Assembly: GCA_947623505.1 (NCBI GenBank)
Contig: CANQGT010000004.1
Coordinates: 78,022 to 142,021, forward strand
Origin: an uncultured Clostridia bacterium
GTDB lineage: Bacteria > Bacillota > Clostridia > Oscillospirales > Acutalibacteraceae
Reading direction: 5' to 3'
DNA length: 64,000 bases
Shown here: one piece after another, positions 7,772 to 15,632 of the stretch
How the letters are laid out: every line of letters starts with the position of its first letter
Numbering within the stretch: the stretch's first letter is position 1
Translations under genes and position numbers: made by a program
Notes under the pieces: model-generated
Databases searched by the model: none
Told to the model about the DNA's origin: nothing
Seen by the model: the letters and a program-made list of their open reading frames with translations, nothing else

Positions 7772-9469
7772 ATGAATAGTATAGAATTAAAAACACTTGG
7801 TGAGTTATTACAATATTCTTTTTATATTCCTGCATATCAACGTGGATATCGCTGGACAGCACAAGAAGTAAACGATTTGTTAAATGATATTAATGAATTC
7901 ATTCCAAGAGAAATTACCGACACCTAGGAAAAAACTTGGTATTGCCTTCAACCTGTGGTAGTAAAATCTCGATCAGAAAGAGAATATGAAGTTATAGATG
8001 GTCAGCAACGACTTACTACTATTTATCTGATACTACACTATCTTAATCAAGATTTTGTTGAAAAAAGGCGTGACAAATTGTTCTCCATTGATTATCAGAC
8101 GAGGAACGATTCAAGAGAGTTTTTACAAAATCCTGATGAAGAGAATGACAGTTGCATTGATTTCTATTATATGCACAAAGCCTATCAAACCATCGATGAG
8201 TGGTTTAATCTACGTGAAAATGATGCTTCGTTTGACAAAAACGATTATAGATCAAAACTAAAATTCCATACTAAAGTTATTTGGTATGAAACAACAGAAG
8301 ACAATCCCATAACGGTATTTACCAGACTTAATATTGGTAAAATTAGCCTTACCAACGCAGAATTAATCAAAGCATTATTTTTAAACAGTTCTAATTTTAA
8401 ATCCGGTAATGCTGATCGTATGAGATTGCGCCAAATTGAAATCGCTAATGAATGGGATAATATTGAAACTTCTTTACAAAATAACAAACTTTGGTATTTC
8501 TTAAGTGATGAGAAGAAAGAAGATAATCGTATAGAATACATATTTGATCTTATGAACGATTCAACTGATACTGATCCATACTCTACATTTAGATTTTTCT
8601 ACGCAAAATTGGCAGGAAAAACCGAAGATGATATGAATAGATATTGGGAAATAGTTCAGGCATATTATCAGAGATTCAACGAGTGGTTTAGCGAACGAGA
8701 ATTATATCATAAAATTGGTTTTATTCTTACTGTAAAAATTGCAAGAGTCAAAGAACTATATGATAGCTCCTCGACTTTAAGAAAAAGCGATTTCATAGCT
8801 CACATTGATGGAATGATTAAACAATATTTCAGAAACCAAAATTTATTCGATTTGGACTATGAAAACAAATACACAAAAAGTGTTCTTTTGCTATATAACA
8901 TTTTGACTATGTTACAAAACGAGCACGATTCTTCCTACTTTCCATTTGATGATTTTAAACTCAATAAATGGAATATAGAACATATAGCATCACGAAAAGA
9001 TTCTGCTTCTATTACAGCGGCTAACAGAAAAGACTGGTTGTTGGATGTAAAATGCTATATAGATAAAGATCAAGAAGAAGCCGCTGGGTTGATTTCTCAA
9101 ATTGACGATATGCTCAATCAGGAAACATACACTAACGAAGATGAATTTACGACTTTGTTTGACGCCGTAACTGTTCATTTTAATAAATATATGAGCGAGA
9201 CAGAAGATGTGGATGGTATATCAAATTTGGCTCTTTTAGACGAAAAGACTAACAAAGGGTATAAAAATGCTGTATTCCCGTTAAAACGAAAATGTATTAT
9301 TGAGTTGGATAAAACAGGCGGTTTTGTTCCTATATGCACAAAGAATGTGTTTCTCAAATACTTTAGCGATTATCCTCCTAAAATTTCTTTTTGGACACAA
9401 GATGATCGTGAAAAATATGAGCAAGACTTAATGCGTGTATTAACCAACTATTTGGAGGTGACTAAGTAA
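7772..9469 (+). pseudogene. DUF262/DUF1524 protein (GmrSD-like) interrupted by in-frame TAG
   Basis: From ATG 7772 the frame is open except for TAG at 7925-7927 (codon 52); read through, it encodes 565 residues. IPAYQRGYRW lies before the stop and VIDGQQRLTT after it. These are the two DUF262 signatures (nucleotide-dependent, ParB-like fold), so the stop splits the domain. RLNIGKISLTNAELIKA follows, and the C-terminal half has NIEHIAS and the NLALLDEKTNKGYKN segment of DUF1524 (His-Me nuclease). GmrSD-type enzymes cut modified phage DNA. The stop overlaps the start of the next DUF262 gene (TAATG), indicating a coupled pair. A downstream start at 7955 would lack the first motif. Confidence 0.75.
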
Positions 9470-11229
9470 TGAGTAAAGATATATATTCTTTTTATGAATT
9501 GGTACAATCCTATAATGTAAAAATTCCTATTATTCAGCGAGATTATGCCCAGGGTCGAAAAAGAAATGTCACTATATGCGAAAACTTTTTAAAGGCATTG
9601 AAAGATAGCATTGTCAACGATAAAACTATTAACTTAGATTTTATTTATGGAAATGTTGAATATGAAGTTTTTCTTCCGCTTGATGGACAACAACGCTTAA
9701 CTACATTGTTTTTATTGCATTGGTATGCATTTGTAAAAGAAAATAATGCGGATGATTTCGCTCGTATAAACCTCAAAAAGTTTTCGTATGAAACAAGACT
9801 ATCTTCGCGCCGTTTTTGCGAAGCGTTGTTTGACAATACAGTTTCTATTGATTCTTCGGCAGAAACAATTAGTGAGCAAATTTTAGATTCAAAGTGGTTT
9901 TTTATTTCTTGGAAACACGATTCTACTATACGAGCCATGTTAAGAACAATCGATATAATTCATTATGTTTTTAAAGATGTAGATAATATATGGGAGTCAT
10001 TAGTTAAAAGAAAAAACATCGTTTTTCACTTGCTTATACTTGAAAATTTCGGTCTCTCGGATGATCTATATATCAAAATGAACGCACGAGGTCGATTGCT
10101 GACTCCGTTTGAAAATCTGAAAGCTGAAATGCAAGATAAATCAACTAAAAACGGCTGGGAATCTTCAAGAAACGAAATTGATAAGTTTTCATATAAGATT
10201 GATGGCCGTTGGACACACTTTTTATGGCAAAACTTTAAGAAAAACAATTCTGTAGATAATGCACACATGAATTTCATAACAACTATTGTTATGGCAAAAT
10301 TATCTACAGGGCAAATATTAAAAGGTGCTGAACGTATTGAACTCATCCGAAAGTTAAACGAAAACAATTCATATCAAGAGCTAATTAAATATATTGATGA
10401 GGATACTTTCAACTATATATATGATTCCTATGAATTGTATTGCGATTTATTTGATTCGGATTCATCCCCCCTCTTAACAATTGATATGTGGAGACACGAG
10501 CCGGAAAAGAATCTTCTTTATCAAATTTTTCTTGGAACAAACACCTCATATACACATAAAGTTTTATTCTTCGCTCATACTGAATATTTGCGGAGAAATA
10601 GCACAATTGATCAAACTAAATACGAAGAATGGATGCGTGTAGTTCGCAATATCGTTTCTCGTGCAGACCTCACATCAGACGGTAAAAGAAGTGATATTGT
10701 TAGAAGTCCAGAAACATTTTACGGTGCAATTAACTTAGTAAATGAGTTGGCAGCTGGATGTGGTGATATTTACGCCTATTTAAGTGTAAACCCTGTGTCA
10801 TCCGCTTTTGCCCATGAGCAAGTCAAAGAGGAAATAATCAAATCAAAGATTTTGACAAACACTCCAGATAATAAAGAGCTTATACATAAAACCGAAGATA
10901 ATGAACTTTTAAGAGGTAGAATTACTTTTGCTTTAGAATGTGCCAACTATAAAAATAGTATAGACGAAATTGATTTTGATCTCCTCGCAAAAGTTCAAAC
11001 TGTGTTTGAGAATTACTTTAATAAAGAGTTGGAAAGTTCAAATTTAGAATTTGATAAACTTAGACGAGCTTTGCTTACAATTGAATTAAATGGAAGCTAT
11101 TGTTATTATAACTATTGGTGGTCTTACTGGTATTCTGTATGTTTGAAGGTGGAGCAGGTTGGGCGACACGTAGCGTTGGTGAATATATATCTTTGGCGCT
11201 TACATATTCAGAAATGCCTAAATTTATAA
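9469..11229 (+). CDS. Second DUF262-domain protein (GmrS-like)
   Basis: 586 residues as read; ATG 9469 overlaps the previous stop by one base. IPIIQRDYAQGR (about 18-29), LPLDGQQRLTTLFLLHWY (about 65-82) and KMNARGRLLTPFENLKAEM are the DUF262 core motifs, all present. No DUF1524 His-Me motif is apparent, so it is probably the partner lacking the nuclease while the upstream gene supplies it. The last 40 or so residues (from about 11115) are low in plausibility, and a long open frame in another register starts there, so the true C-terminus may be frameshifted or replaced. Two tandem DUF262 proteins suggest a two-subunit restriction-like module. Confidence 0.8.
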   Translation: MSKDIYSFYELVQSYNVKIPIIQRDYAQGRKRNVTICENFLKALKDSIVNDKTINLDFIYGNVEYEVFLPLDGQQRLTTLFLLHWYAFVKENNADDFARINLKKFSYETRLSSRRFCEALFDNTVSIDSSAETISEQILDSKWFFISWKHDSTIRAMLRTIDIIHYVFKDVDNIWESLVKRKNIVFHLLILENFGLSDDLYIKMNARGRLLTPFENLKAEMQDKSTKNGWESSRNEIDKFSYKIDGRWTHFLWQNFKKNNSVDNAHMNFITTIVMAKLSTGQILKGAERIELIRKLNENNSYQELIKYIDEDTFNYIYDSYELYCDLFDSDSSPLLTIDMWRHEPEKNLLYQIFLGTNTSYTHKVLFFAHTEYLRRNSTIDQTKYEEWMRVVRNIVSRADLTSDGKRSDIVRSPETFYGAINLVNELAAGCGDIYAYLSVNPVSSAFAHEQVKEEIIKSKILTNTPDNKELIHKTEDNELLRGRITFALECANYKNSIDEIDFDLLAKVQTVFENYFNKELESSNLEFDKLRRALLTIELNGSYCYYNYWWSYWYSVCLKVEQVGRHVALVNIYLWRLHIQKCLNL

Positions 11230-11591
11230 CAAATGGGAAGCTGGAATTTACTTTTGAAAACAACCGTGATCTTCCTTTGAATCGAAAGACATATCTTTTT
11301 TTGATAGAGATGTTCAATAGAATAATTGAACACTTAAATGCAGGCAGGCGTGCGAACGGCGAAGTGGAAATGAAGCTCTTCGCTGAACCCAGTATTCCTA
11401 CAGATATCGAGTTGAATCGCAAAGGTGAAGATATAACTCAATATATGGATAACGATATTCTTGAACATTGGAAATATTACATCAAAGGCAATGTAACCAA
11501 TTATATGGAAAAACGCTATCCCAAAAAGACAGTTGAAGAATTGCAATTGGAAATCTCCAAACTGCAAAAAGAAATTGATGCTATGTCCTAA
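11115..11591 (+). pseudogene. Frame-displaced C-terminal fragment after DUF262 gene
   Basis: A 158-codon open frame begins right after a stop and overlaps the end of the preceding gene by 115 bases in a different register. It has no RBS and only a TTG start. It encodes a soluble, charged sequence (SEMPKFITNGKLEFTFE, then GEDITQYMDNDILEHWKYYI) ending in a short coiled coil (EELQLEISKLQKEIDAM). I do not recognise the family. It is most simply the displaced C-terminal part of the upstream DUF262 protein, or of a different gene joined by deletion. Codon use is AT-rich like the rest of the island. Confidence 0.5.
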
Positions 11592-11616
11592 CCAAGAGAT
11601 AAACACATATACCTTG

Positions 11617-11660
11617 ACAACAGGCACGAGAGGTGAACTCCCGTGCCTGTTGTTATTTTG
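11617..11660 (+). terminator. Terminator at end of the defence cargo
   Basis: ACAACAGGCACG (11617-11628) and CGTGCCTGTTGT (11642-11653) form a perfect 12-bp stem followed by TATTTTG and more A/T. It closes the presumed transcript that begins with the helicase or HTH gene. Confidence 0.7.
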
Positions 11661-11751
11661 AAAATTTTATTATCCATCGGTGTATTTGCCTTGAGATACG
11701 AGCTTGTTTCAGTAACCGATAAGGGATTTAATGATAAAGTGATGTTCAGCG

Positions 11752-12151
11752 ATGGTTAATCACAGATAGTATTTTTGTTTTTTCATACGAACCCGCCTCT
11801 GCGTTGACCGTTTCAGTTACACGCTCACGAATATTGTTCATCTTCCGCACCCATGCCATTTGGTCGGCGGCTTTGAATTGTTCTGTGACACCTTCCTTTT
11901 CGGCGTATCCTTTACGAACCGAGAAAAAGTTGCTGTGCCTGTTCTTTGGTGTCGGCGAGGTGGGAATGGAGCTTGCCGGAAGTGAGCAAATTGTAATACA
12001 GAATTTTGTGTTGTTGTTTTTGTTATCGAAGTCGGCGCTGACCCCATACGCTAATAGGGCGTTCATCTTCGGCGGGTAAAGTAAGATTAGGCAATCGGTA
12101 ATCGCCTTGCAGTATGTATGTTCCGCCGATTTGTTCAAATATTGATTTCAT
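11752..12151 (-). pseudogene. tnpV-type transposon protein, degenerate
   Basis: Reading leftward from ATG at 12149-12151 (RBS AAGGAGAA): MKSIFEQIGGTYILQGDYRL, PAEDERPISVWGQRRLR, then in shifted frames LYYNLLTSGKLHSHLAD, EGVTEQFKAADQMAW and KMNNIRERV. These pieces in order match TnpV, a roughly 120-residue protein of unknown role found in Clostridia transposons. At least one stop and two frameshifts break it. A separate 33-codon plus-strand fragment (11658-11759, ending KVMFSDG) lies next to it and is not recognised. Between 12152 and 12292 nothing convincing is visible. Confidence 0.7.
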
Positions 12152-12292
12152 AGTCCATTCTCCTTTATTTCTTTAATAAATCTTCAAAGGATGAAGTCGT
12201 TGAGATTGCTTCGCCGTTGACAACCTGCCTTTCAATTACAGTATAGCAAAATCTAAAAACAGGTGCGAACATGCGAATTTTTAAATCGCACA

Positions 12293-12613
12293 TTACTTTT
12301 TCTGCTTTATTTCCCGGCTAAAATCGTTTAACGTTTGGATATGCCACAGACTTTTGCGGGTGATGGAACGGAAGGCCAGCGAACAGAAAAAGTCGATGAG
12401 AAAGATTTTCGGTATGTAAAAAAGCTGTCCTTTGCGGAACGATTTAAGTTCACCTCGGTTGCACCAATTATTGATTGTGATCTTGGCGTAGCCGGTCAGG
12501 GCGACTATCTCCTGCACGGTCACGACATCCTTATATTTGCTAAGTAGTTTGGCGTAATAGTCGTGCATTAGCCGGAGTACATCCTCGGGCAGTTCTTTGG
12601 AGAGTTTCGCCAC
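12293..12613 (-). CDS. HTH_17-type DNA-binding protein of mobile-element type
   Basis: A 106-residue protein; the start is GTG at 12611-12613, five bases after the stop of the upstream broken HTH gene. VTVQEIVALTGYAKITINNW and FRKGQLFYIPKIFLIDF make a helix-turn-helix with a wing like MerR/excisionase proteins. Similar proteins accompany integrative elements of Clostridia, often next to a recombinase. It appears intact. It may have been part of the excision control of this island or of a nested element. The role is inferred from fold and neighbours. Confidence 0.65.
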   Translation of the reverse strand: MAKLSKELPEDVLRLMHDYYAKLLSKYKDVVTVQEIVALTGYAKITINNWCNRGELKSFRKGQLFYIPKIFLIDFFCSLAFRSITRKSLWHIQTLNDFSREIKQKK

Positions 12614-12617
12614 ATAG

Positions 12618-12869
12618 TTACTGCCTTACCATCATCTTGTTGCGTGCGGAATAAAGTTCGGGATAAACGGCTCGCTCCTCAAGGTACGCCAGCACATCCT
12701 CTTTTTTTGATTTTATAGCACCGTGTTTTCTTGCCTGTCCATTCACAAGGAACTTTGCCGCTTTTCAGCAGGTACAGCGCCGGGATTTGCTGATGTGGCA
12801 GATCCGATAGAGCTGATCCTTTGTGATGACCTCCGGGATGGAATCCCAGTTGACTTCGTTCTCTTTCAT
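12618..12869 (-). pseudogene. Excisionase-like HTH protein, two frameshifts
   Basis: From ATG at 12867-12869 the frame gives MKENEVNWDSIPEVITKDQL and YRICHISKS, then shifts. ALYLLKSGKVPCEWTGKKTR continues one frame over, and after seven A bases (complement of 12702-12708) a further frame gives EDVLAYLEERAVYPELY to a stop at 12618-12620. Joined, this is a typical 80-residue excisionase-like HTH protein of the kind found beside tyrosine integrases in Clostridia elements. It is broken as read. The next gene starts immediately after its stop. Confidence 0.65.
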
Positions 12870-12922
12870 TTGCAATACACCTCAAAATAACAGAATTGTC
12901 GGTTTGCTGTCCGTGTGTTGCC

Positions 12923-12963
12923 GTTCTGCCTTTGTTCTGCCCCATCTGCCCCCAGTTCTGCCC
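12923..12963 (+). other. Candidate integrase arm-type sites, right end
   Basis: GTTCTGCC occurs at 12923-12930, 12934-12941 (followed by CC) and 12955-12962 (followed by C), with a weaker ATCTGCCCCC between them at 12944-12953. They face the two GGGCAGAAC copies at 1322-1351. This inverted arrangement around the joined att core fits integrase arm sites. The rest of 12870-13128 shows no gene. Confidence 0.45.
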
Positions 12964-13128
12964 AAAATCGCAATTTTTCGTGATTCGAGCCCATTTCGGG
13001 AAAACGCCGAGACAGGGCGATTTTTTGAATGCGACCGCCGAAAAATCCAGCCGCCGTGCGGGTTTTCGCCGATCCATATCTGACCGTTTCTGACAGAAAA
13101 TTCCCGAAAAGCGGTCGGAGAGCATCGC

Positions 13129-13181
13129 ACTCGAAATCAGGTAGTCCTCACGGGCTCGTGGGTTCGAATCCCACCGTCTCC
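13129..13181 (+). repeat. attR: displaced tRNA-Ser 3' end
   Basis: Identical over 53 bases to 1190-1242. It lacks the 5' half of a tRNA (no D arm; only about 13 bases separate an upstream GGAG from the CTCGAAA segment), so it is not functional. The base after the repeat is A where the intact tRNA has discriminator G, followed by CCA in both. Confidence 0.9.
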
Positions 13182-13186
13182 ACCAC

Positions 13187-13230
13187 GCCGCCGCAAGCTT
13201 GCATATCGCTTGCGGCGGCTTTTATTTCTT
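13187..13230 (+). terminator. Original terminator of tRNA-Ser, stranded behind attR
   Basis: GCCGCCGCAAGC (13187-13198) pairs perfectly with GCTTGCGGCGGC (13208-13219), followed by TTTTATTTCTT. It closely resembles the terminator of tRNA-Ser(GGA) at 50673-50705. This shows it once belonged to the tRNA gene now 12 kb away. The rest of the stretch to 13423 shows only the sigma gene leader. Confidence 0.85.
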
Positions 13231-13423
13231 AAATCGGAAGTTTAAAAATACGGCAAAGCAAGAAAGTATTTTACAGCCGAGGGGGACTTTGCGTTTGCGC
13301 TATATTTGTGCTATAAATGAACCATATAATTATCTCTATTTTTTTCATAAAATTTTTAAAAAAGCCAACCTTTTCGGATTCGTGTGTCTATATGGGTGAA
13401 AGCTTTCAACGAGGTGCGAACAA

Positions 13424-15100
13424 GTGAACAGACAAGACGTAGAAAAAACCTTAACCGAATATCTGAATCCCATATTCGGATTTGCGCTGAAAAGGTGTAA
13501 AAGCATCCACGACGCGGAGGATCTGTCACAGGAGATTGCGGTAAGAGCGTTTCGCGCGCTCCTTGTTAAGGATGACGTTGCCGATATGGGAAAGTTCATC
13601 TGGACGGTTGCCCACAACGCGCTGAGCAACTACTATCGTGACGCCGCCAAAAGCAAGGTCGGCGTTTCTGTTGATGAGGTAGCGGAGCTTATCGCGGATC
13701 CGCGCTATGAGCCGAACTTCGACGACAATAAAGAAGTGATACAGCGTCTGCACACCGAGATAGCGTACCTTTCCAAGCTGCAAAGAAGAATCGTAATTGC
13801 GTACTATTTCGAGAATCGCAGGCAGGCGGATATTGCGAAGGAGCTGGGCATTCCCGTCGGCACCGTCAAGTGGCACTTGTTTGAAGCTAAAAAAGAACTG
13901 AAAAGAGGCATTACAATGACACGAAATTACGGAGAACTGAATTTTAATCCCATCAGGCTCACACGAATATGCTGCAACGGCTCGCCCGGAACCAAAGGAA
14001 GCAATTCCGCCTTCTTCCGAAGCGCGTTGTCACAAAACATTGCCTATACGGTGAGAAACGGTTATAAAACTATAAACGAAATTGCGGATGAACTCGGTGT
14101 ATCGCCCATATATGTTGAAAGCGAGGCGGAATTTTTATATGAATACGGTTTCTTACTGAAAAAGGGAGACAAATACATTTCAAATATCATTATTGATGAA
14201 CCCGATGACGAAATTATTAAACTGCACGATGAAATGTACGGTAAGGCAACCGCACTTTTTGCAGATGAATTGTTTGATAATTTGAAAGGAAGCGGACTGA
14301 TAAATGACGACGGCATTTGGGGAGGAAGATACGGCAAAATTTCAATTACGGGCACGCCTCCGAAAGATGAAAACTTTTTGCTTTGGTCGCTTATCCCGTA
14401 TATTACCGCAAACAGCGGTAAGCATTTGTTGAAAGAAACCGTTTCTTTTGATGAGGCGGCAACGTTGCGGCCGGACGGAGGACATAATATTTGCGGCGCC
14501 GACGTATTTAATCCGAACGCGCCGAAGCCCAAATACGATGACAGTATGGGGAAATTCCGCGGCTGCTGTTTGAACAGCTATGAGAATCTGATCCTTTGGC
14601 AATGCGACAGTGAATGGTCCGAAAAGCGAATAACCGAGGACTTCCCAACGGTTTCGACGCAAGATTTGATACTTCTGAAACAGATGTTTAATGATACTGA
14701 ATTATCCGATGCCGAATACGCGCGGCTTGCCGAACGGGGATATATTTCTGTACTGAACGAAAACGGCTGCACAAAAATCGTTTTGCAGGCAGTTGTTCTT
14801 GAAAATCCGGAAATCAAATCAAAGCTGCTGGACATCGGCGGCAAAATTAAGGCGAAGTATTGGAACGAATTTTGCGAACTCAGAGATGCGTTCACCGACA
14901 CCCTGCTTGCCAAAACACCGCCGCATTTGCGCAAGGCGCGGCTTTTCGGAACGCAGCGTGCCTTCTATTCCGACCCGTGGTTTGTCCTATATGTGCTGAA
15001 GCACTTGACGGAGAACGGGAAACTGAAGCCGCCGACAACCGAGCAAAAAAAGATGCTGACGACAGTAATTGCAATAGCCGACGCGAGCCGACCGGAATGA
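13424..15100 (+). CDS. ECF-type sigma factor with long C-terminal extension
   Basis: 558 residues from GTG 13424 (CGAGGTG nine bases upstream). Residues about 10-80 are sigma region 2 (DAEDLSQEIAVRAF, FIWTVAHNALSNYYRD). Residues about 118-162 are region 4, with the HTH QADIAKELGIPVGTVKWHLF. ECF sigmas are usually under 200 residues; here some 390 more follow. That extension begins with a Cys-containing segment and a second possible HTH (INEIADELGVSPIYVESEAE), then an alpha/beta region of unknown role. The extension probably senses a signal or inhibits the sigma part. No anti-sigma gene is adjacent. It is the first gene after the island's right end and is GC-richer than the island. Confidence 0.85.
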   Translation: MNRQDVEKTLTEYLNPIFGFALKRCKSIHDAEDLSQEIAVRAFRALLVKDDVADMGKFIWTVAHNALSNYYRDAAKSKVGVSVDEVAELIADPRYEPNFDDNKEVIQRLHTEIAYLSKLQRRIVIAYYFENRRQADIAKELGIPVGTVKWHLFEAKKELKRGITMTRNYGELNFNPIRLTRICCNGSPGTKGSNSAFFRSALSQNIAYTVRNGYKTINEIADELGVSPIYVESEAEFLYEYGFLLKKGDKYISNIIIDEPDDEIIKLHDEMYGKATALFADELFDNLKGSGLINDDGIWGGRYGKISITGTPPKDENFLLWSLIPYITANSGKHLLKETVSFDEAATLRPDGGHNICGADVFNPNAPKPKYDDSMGKFRGCCLNSYENLILWQCDSEWSEKRITEDFPTVSTQDLILLKQMFNDTELSDAEYARLAERGYISVLNENGCTKIVLQAVVLENPEIKSKLLDIGGKIKAKYWNEFCELRDAFTDTLLAKTPPHLRKARLFGTQRAFYSDPWFVLYVLKHLTENGKLKPPTTEQKKMLTTVIAIADASRPE

Positions 15101-15219
15101 GGTTCCGCTTCAAGTCACGTTCCGCCGTCACGAAACATGGTTGTTTTGTTCATATTAGGGTGTAAGCCATCAATTATTGTAATCCTACGACTTCTAAAAA
15201 TTCCGTGCCAAGTTTGGGC

Positions 15220-15248
15220 TTGACACGGAAATTTTTGTCTGCTATAAT
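15220..15248 (+). promoter_or_regulatory. Consensus promoter of rpsF-ssb-rpsR
   Basis: TTGACA (15220-15225), 17-base spacer, TATAAT (15243-15248): a perfect sigma-A match, as expected for a ribosomal protein operon. The -35 lies within an inverted repeat (AAAAATTCCGTG at 15197-15208 against CACGGAAATTTTT at 15224-15236), which could also end transcription from the sigma gene. Confidence 0.9.
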
Positions 15249-15320
15249 CTAAACGCTACCCTGAAACGGGCGGTAATCCTTGCCCGAAGCGACGCTTCGG
15301 GCCAAAAGTCCAGAAGGAGG
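15249..15320 (+). promoter_or_regulatory. Structured leader of rpsF, possible S6:S18 autoregulatory element
   Basis: Between promoter and RBS, CGGGC (15267-15271) can pair with GCCCG (15282-15286), and CCCGAAGC (15283-15290) with GCTTCGGG (15294-15301). The two pairings share bases and exclude each other. S6/S18 leader RNAs that bind the S6:S18 dimer are known upstream of rpsF in many bacteria. The assignment here is by position and foldability only. Confidence 0.4.
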
Positions 15321-15329
15321 TGCACAGGA

Positions 15330-15620
15330 ATGGCATTAAAAAAGTATGAAATCGTATTGGTTTTCTCACTCTCTAAGGGCGAGGAGGCAGTGGAGTCTCT
15401 CAAGGCAAAGTTCACCGATTTGATCAAGGCAAATGGCACTCTTGGCGAAGTTGACGAATGGGGCAAGCGCAAGCTCGCGTATCCCATCAACTTTGAAACA
15501 GAGGGCTATTATATCGTTGCTCAGTTTGAGTCGGACGAAAGCTTTCCCGCTGAGATCGACCGTGTTGTCAACATCACGGACGGCGTTCTCCGTTCGCTGA
15601 TCGTTGCGAAGGGCGAATAA
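15330..15620 (+). CDS. rpsF: 30S ribosomal protein S6
   Basis: 96 residues, normal S6 length, with RBS AAGGAGG before ATG 15330. MALKKYEIVLVFSLS opens the ferredoxin-like fold, and EWGKRKLAYPINFETEGYY is the S6 signature. S6 binds 16S rRNA with S18 in the small-subunit platform. It is the first gene of the rpsF-ssb-rpsR operon, 12 bases before ssb. Expression is likely controlled through the structured leader at 15249-15320. Confidence 0.97.
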   Translation: MALKKYEIVLVFSLSKGEEAVESLKAKFTDLIKANGTLGEVDEWGKRKLAYPINFETEGYYIVAQFESDESFPAEIDRVVNITDGVLRSLIVAKGE

Positions 15621-15632
15621 GGGGGCTGCGCT

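Larger units (their letters stand above)
1190..13181. mobile_element. tRNA-Ser-integrated, decaying defence-type genomic island
   Basis: Seen: a 53-bp perfect direct repeat of the tRNA-Ser 3' part at 1190-1242 and 13129-13181; AT-rich coding sequence between the repeats unlike the GC-richer flanks; an integrase C-terminal remnant just inside the left repeat; inverted GTTCTGCC-type motifs near both ends; and the tRNA-type terminator left behind the right repeat. Known: tyrosine recombinases insert elements into tRNA 3' ends and rebuild the tRNA. Inferred: about 12 kb was inserted here. The cargo is a helicase, an HTH protein, an HEPN-motif protein, two Fic proteins and two DUF262 proteins, with a degenerate tnpV/HTH block near the right end. 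No intact integrase is visible, so excision would need help in trans. Confidence 0.85.

Noticed and set aside
5650..7927. Stop-codon reassignment or selenocysteine to explain TGA in the HEPN gene and TAG in the DUF262 gene
   Set aside because: Two different stops are involved, both are used as normal stops elsewhere, and the expected residue at the TGA is aromatic rather than a redox Cys/Sec site.
13115..13184. A second complete tRNA-Ser at the right end of the island
   Set aside because: Only the anticodon-to-acceptor 3' part is present; no D arm or 5' acceptor strand with proper spacing exists.
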